This document shows, one piece after another, positions 61,846-64,000 of a DNA stretch of 64,000 bases. A program made the translations under genes and the position numbers. Each line of letters opens with the position of its first letter. Position 1 is the first letter of the stretch. This DNA is from JAHBNG01 sp039028975 (GTDB lineage Bacteria; Chloroflexota; Anaerolineae; Caldilineales; Caldilineaceae). Location: positions 49,155 to 113,154 of the forward strand of contig JBCCHB010000036.1 of the NCBI GenBank assembly GCA_039028975.1, read 5' to 3'. Below the pieces are notes generated by a model, which was not told where the DNA came from, ran no database searches, and saw nothing but the letters and a program-made list of their open reading frames with translations.

Positions 61846-63708
61846 ATGCCAAAAAGCAACCTGTACCTGCGTCTCTTTGTCGAATACCTCAGCCCGCTGC
61901 GGACGAGAACGCTTCTGCTGGTGCTCCTGATCTTTACCACCATTGGCCTGCAAGTGCTCAACCCACAGATTATTCGCTACTTTATTGATGCTGCGGTGAG
62001 CGTGGGAACCAGTGATGGGCGTACAGCAAATCTAGCTGCAGCAGCCCTGCTCTTTTTGGGTGGTTCTCTGGTTCTCCAAGCACTTAGCGTAATTTCCATT
62101 TATGTTAGCGAAGATGTAGGCTGGCGTGCAACGAACAAGTTGCGTGAAGATCTCACCCGCCATTGCCTCAAACTGGACATGACCTTCCACCATCGTCACA
62201 AACCGGGTGAAATGATCGAACGCATTGATGGGGACGTGGCCGCCATTGCTATCTTCTTCTCTCAATTTGTCATTCGCATTGTGGGCAACTTGCTGCTTGT
62301 CATCGGCATACTGATTGTGCTCCTTTGGACCGATTGGCGCATTAGTGCCGCGCTGCTGGTCTACACAGTAGTGGCCCTTTTCGTCATTTTGCGGATGCGA
62401 CGTTTGGCTATCCCTAGAGAAGTTGCCGCGCAAGAGACCAATAGTCAGCTCTTCGGATTTTTGGAAGAGTATATATCTGGGACAGAAGATATTCGGGCTA
62501 GTGGTGCGGTACCATTTGTCCTGCGCAAGCTCTTTACATACAGCAGAGATCGGCTCGATGCCAACTATCGTAGCGCAATGGTTCATGTAGTCATGGGCAA
62601 CCTGTGGAATTTCTTCTATACACTTGGCCATATAGTTGCCCTAGCTGCAGGGTTTTTGCTCTTTCGTCAAAATATGCTAACGATAGGTTCAGTCTATCTC
62701 GTTATTCATTATACGGATATGATTCTAAACCCATTGGACCAGATCACCCAACAGGTTCAGACCTTTCAAAAGGCGGCGGCAGGCATGGAGAGGGTCTATC
62801 AACTGCGCGATAGACAGAGTACCATTGCGCCATCTACACTGAACAATCCAACTCGGTCAGACGATCAGAAGTTGGGCATTGGTCCTATAGGTGTCGGCTT
62901 TGAGAATGTAACCTTTGGCTATCGTCCAGAAGAGCCTGTCCTACAGAATATCTCATTCACATTGCCAGCAGGTCATGTGCTCGGTCTTTTGGGACGTACA
63001 GGTAGTGGCAAGACGACCCTTACTCGACTTCTCTATCGCCTCTATGAACCTCAAGAAGGCACGCTATGGTTCACACCTAGTACCGAAACCACCGGTTGGG
63101 TAGGTGACATGAAGAAAGGTGATGGAGAAAAGAGGCAAGCCAGTATCTTGAAGGCTGACCGAATCAATGCCAATACGCTTTCTCTGGATGTGCTACGCAG
63201 CCGAATCGGCATTGTAACCCAGGATGTGCAGCTCTTTCGCGGCACGGTACGTGACAATATCAGCCTCTTTGATCCAAATGTGACGGATGAGCAGATTGCC
63301 TCGGTGATTCAAGAACTTGGGTTGGCCCAATGGATTGCCAAACTGGACCAGGGACTAGACACGGAGTTGGCTTCTGGAGGTAGCAATCTGTCGGCTGGCG
63401 AGGGGCAGTTATTGGCTTTTGCTCGGGTTTTTCTACAAGATCCGGCTCTGGTGATATTGGATGAGGCTTCGTCACGGCTCGATCCAGTTACAGAAGGTCT
63501 CATTGAACAGGCGGTGGATACGTTACTAACCAATCGAACAGGGATTATCGTTGCCCATCGTCTAGGTACGGTTGAACGAGCCGATGATATCATGATACTT
63601 GAGGATGGTCGAATTAAGGAGATGGGGGAACGCACCGTGCTAATTCGTGATACCAATTCTCAGTTCCATTCACTGCTACAGACAGGGTTAGCGGATCTGC
63701 TAACCTAG
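61846..63708 (+). CDS. ABC exporter half-transporter (membrane domain plus ATPase)
   Basis: 620 residues. Membrane domain about 15-320 with six helices; ATPase domain about 350-620: Walker A 'GRTGSGKT' (383-390), Q-loop Gln459, signature 'LSAGEGQ' (515-521), Walker B 'LVILDE' (535-540), switch His571. A 28-residue charged insert (about 411-438, 'GDMKKGDGEKRQASILKADR') sits between Walker A and the Q-loop, where relatives have a short turn. 'LSAGEGQ' in place of LSGGQ suits the second, catalytically asymmetric type of half-transporter, so a partner half may be encoded just beyond or elsewhere. GAGG lies 6 bases before the ATG. Confidence 0.9.
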   Translation: MPKSNLYLRLFVEYLSPLRTRTLLLVLLIFTTIGLQVLNPQIIRYFIDAAVSVGTSDGRTANLAAAALLFLGGSLVLQALSVISIYVSEDVGWRATNKLREDLTRHCLKLDMTFHHRHKPGEMIERIDGDVAAIAIFFSQFVIRIVGNLLLVIGILIVLLWTDWRISAALLVYTVVALFVILRMRRLAIPREVAAQETNSQLFGFLEEYISGTEDIRASGAVPFVLRKLFTYSRDRLDANYRSAMVHVVMGNLWNFFYTLGHIVALAAGFLLFRQNMLTIGSVYLVIHYTDMILNPLDQITQQVQTFQKAAAGMERVYQLRDRQSTIAPSTLNNPTRSDDQKLGIGPIGVGFENVTFGYRPEEPVLQNISFTLPAGHVLGLLGRTGSGKTTLTRLLYRLYEPQEGTLWFTPSTETTGWVGDMKKGDGEKRQASILKADRINANTLSLDVLRSRIGIVTQDVQLFRGTVRDNISLFDPNVTDEQIASVIQELGLAQWIAKLDQGLDTELASGGSNLSAGEGQLLAFARVFLQDPALVILDEASSRLDPVTEGLIEQAVDTLLTNRTGIIVAHRLGTVERADDIMILEDGRIKEMGERTVLIRDTNSQFHSLLQTGLADLLT

Positions 63709-63910
63709 CACAGTACAACCTGGTACACGAAGGCATAGTTAGATGTACAGATAGGCATGGGAATTGTAGCGGGGAGATTGGACAACCCTCCACTCCCGCC
63801 CTACAAGGCTTATCGTTACCCATAAGTGTAGAAGGGGGTATAAGAAAAAAGGAATATATGATAAAGTAGGAATCATCGAAGGGAAGCCCTGACCAAGGAA
63901 GGATAAAGCG
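63709..63910. other. Intergenic region before the last ORF
   Basis: 202 bases; no gene or repeat recognised. GGAAGGATAA just before 63911 is the likely ribosome site of the next ORF. Confidence 0.4.
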
Positions 63911-64000
63911 ATGATACCCGAAAGCGAACCAGAGCTGTCTACATCATTAGAGTTAGAGCCAGGAGAGAGCCAGGAATGGCTAGAGTACGAATTGAGTGAA
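63911..64000 (+). CDS. N-terminal fragment of an acidic protein (continues past window)
   Basis: ATG 63911 follows AAGGATAAAGCG and opens 30 codons to the right edge without a stop. The visible residues are rich in Glu and Ser ('SLELEPGESQEWLEYELSE'). Too short to assign; partial because of the window edge. Confidence 0.5.
   Translation, partial: MIPESEPELSTSLELEPGESQEWLEYELSE

Noticed and set aside
1..64000. tRNA, rRNA or riboswitch genes
   Set aside because: Looked for cloverleaf-like arms, CCA-proximal TTCGA patterns and long conserved leaders before mtnK, tsaC and the ABC operons; none was convincing.

Overview
The window looks like chromosomal DNA of a member of the Chloroflexota (Anaerolineae- or Caldilineae-like). 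The support is indirect: about half G+C, lipoprotein solute-binding proteins with the 'AACPAP' type N-terminus, a CSLREA-domain surface protein, an F420-type luciferase-like oxidoreductase, many GNAT and nucleotidyltransferase genes, and intergenic regions crowded with palindromic repeats. No rRNA or tRNA gene was recognised.

Layout. 1-1537 (minus): N-terminal part of a secreted CSLREA/beta-helix protein. 2130-8873 (plus): a simple-sugar ABC importer followed by methylthioribose kinase and methylthioribose-1-phosphate isomerase, read as import and salvage of methylthioribose or 5-deoxyribose. 9644-11152: a CRISPR array of 21 repeats and 20 spacers with no cas gene in the window; the crRNA strand is probably minus. 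11489-16333: an SH3b-repeat membrane protein, a small membrane protein, TsaC/Sua5 and an unrecognised TPR protein. 16351-19958 (minus): a nucleoside-type ABC importer lacking its binding protein. 20064-25752 (minus): a P450 remnant, a SanA-like protein, two GNATs, an ABC-F ATPase and a Uma2 protein. 26163-29725 (minus): two neighbouring ECF sigma factors fused at the same boundary to different C-terminal modules, ankyrin repeats in one and tandem GNAT domains in the other. 30111-30982: two small paralogous proteins, each preceded by a pair of TCATTGCAATGA-type palindromes spaced 22 bp. 31168-48370: mostly plus-strand small-molecule-modifying and efflux genes (MOSC, pentapeptide repeat, amine oxidase, four nucleotidyltransferases, GNATs, methyltransferases, MFS, metallophosphoesterase), interrupted by an AAA/nuclease-like gene on the minus strand and a wrecked copy of it. 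48426-54856 (minus): a complete CUT1 sugar operon with a clan GH-A-like lipoprotein hydrolase and a LacI regulator carrying its own operator. 55290-63708: an Eis-like GNAT, an F420-type oxidoreductase, MFS, SRPBCC, AraC/GyrI-like and ABC exporter genes. A last ORF runs off the right edge.

The most interesting items are the paired sigma-effector fusions, the paralogous small proteins with matched operators, and several families of nested or dispersed palindromic miniature elements between genes. One such element supplies the stop codon of a gene.
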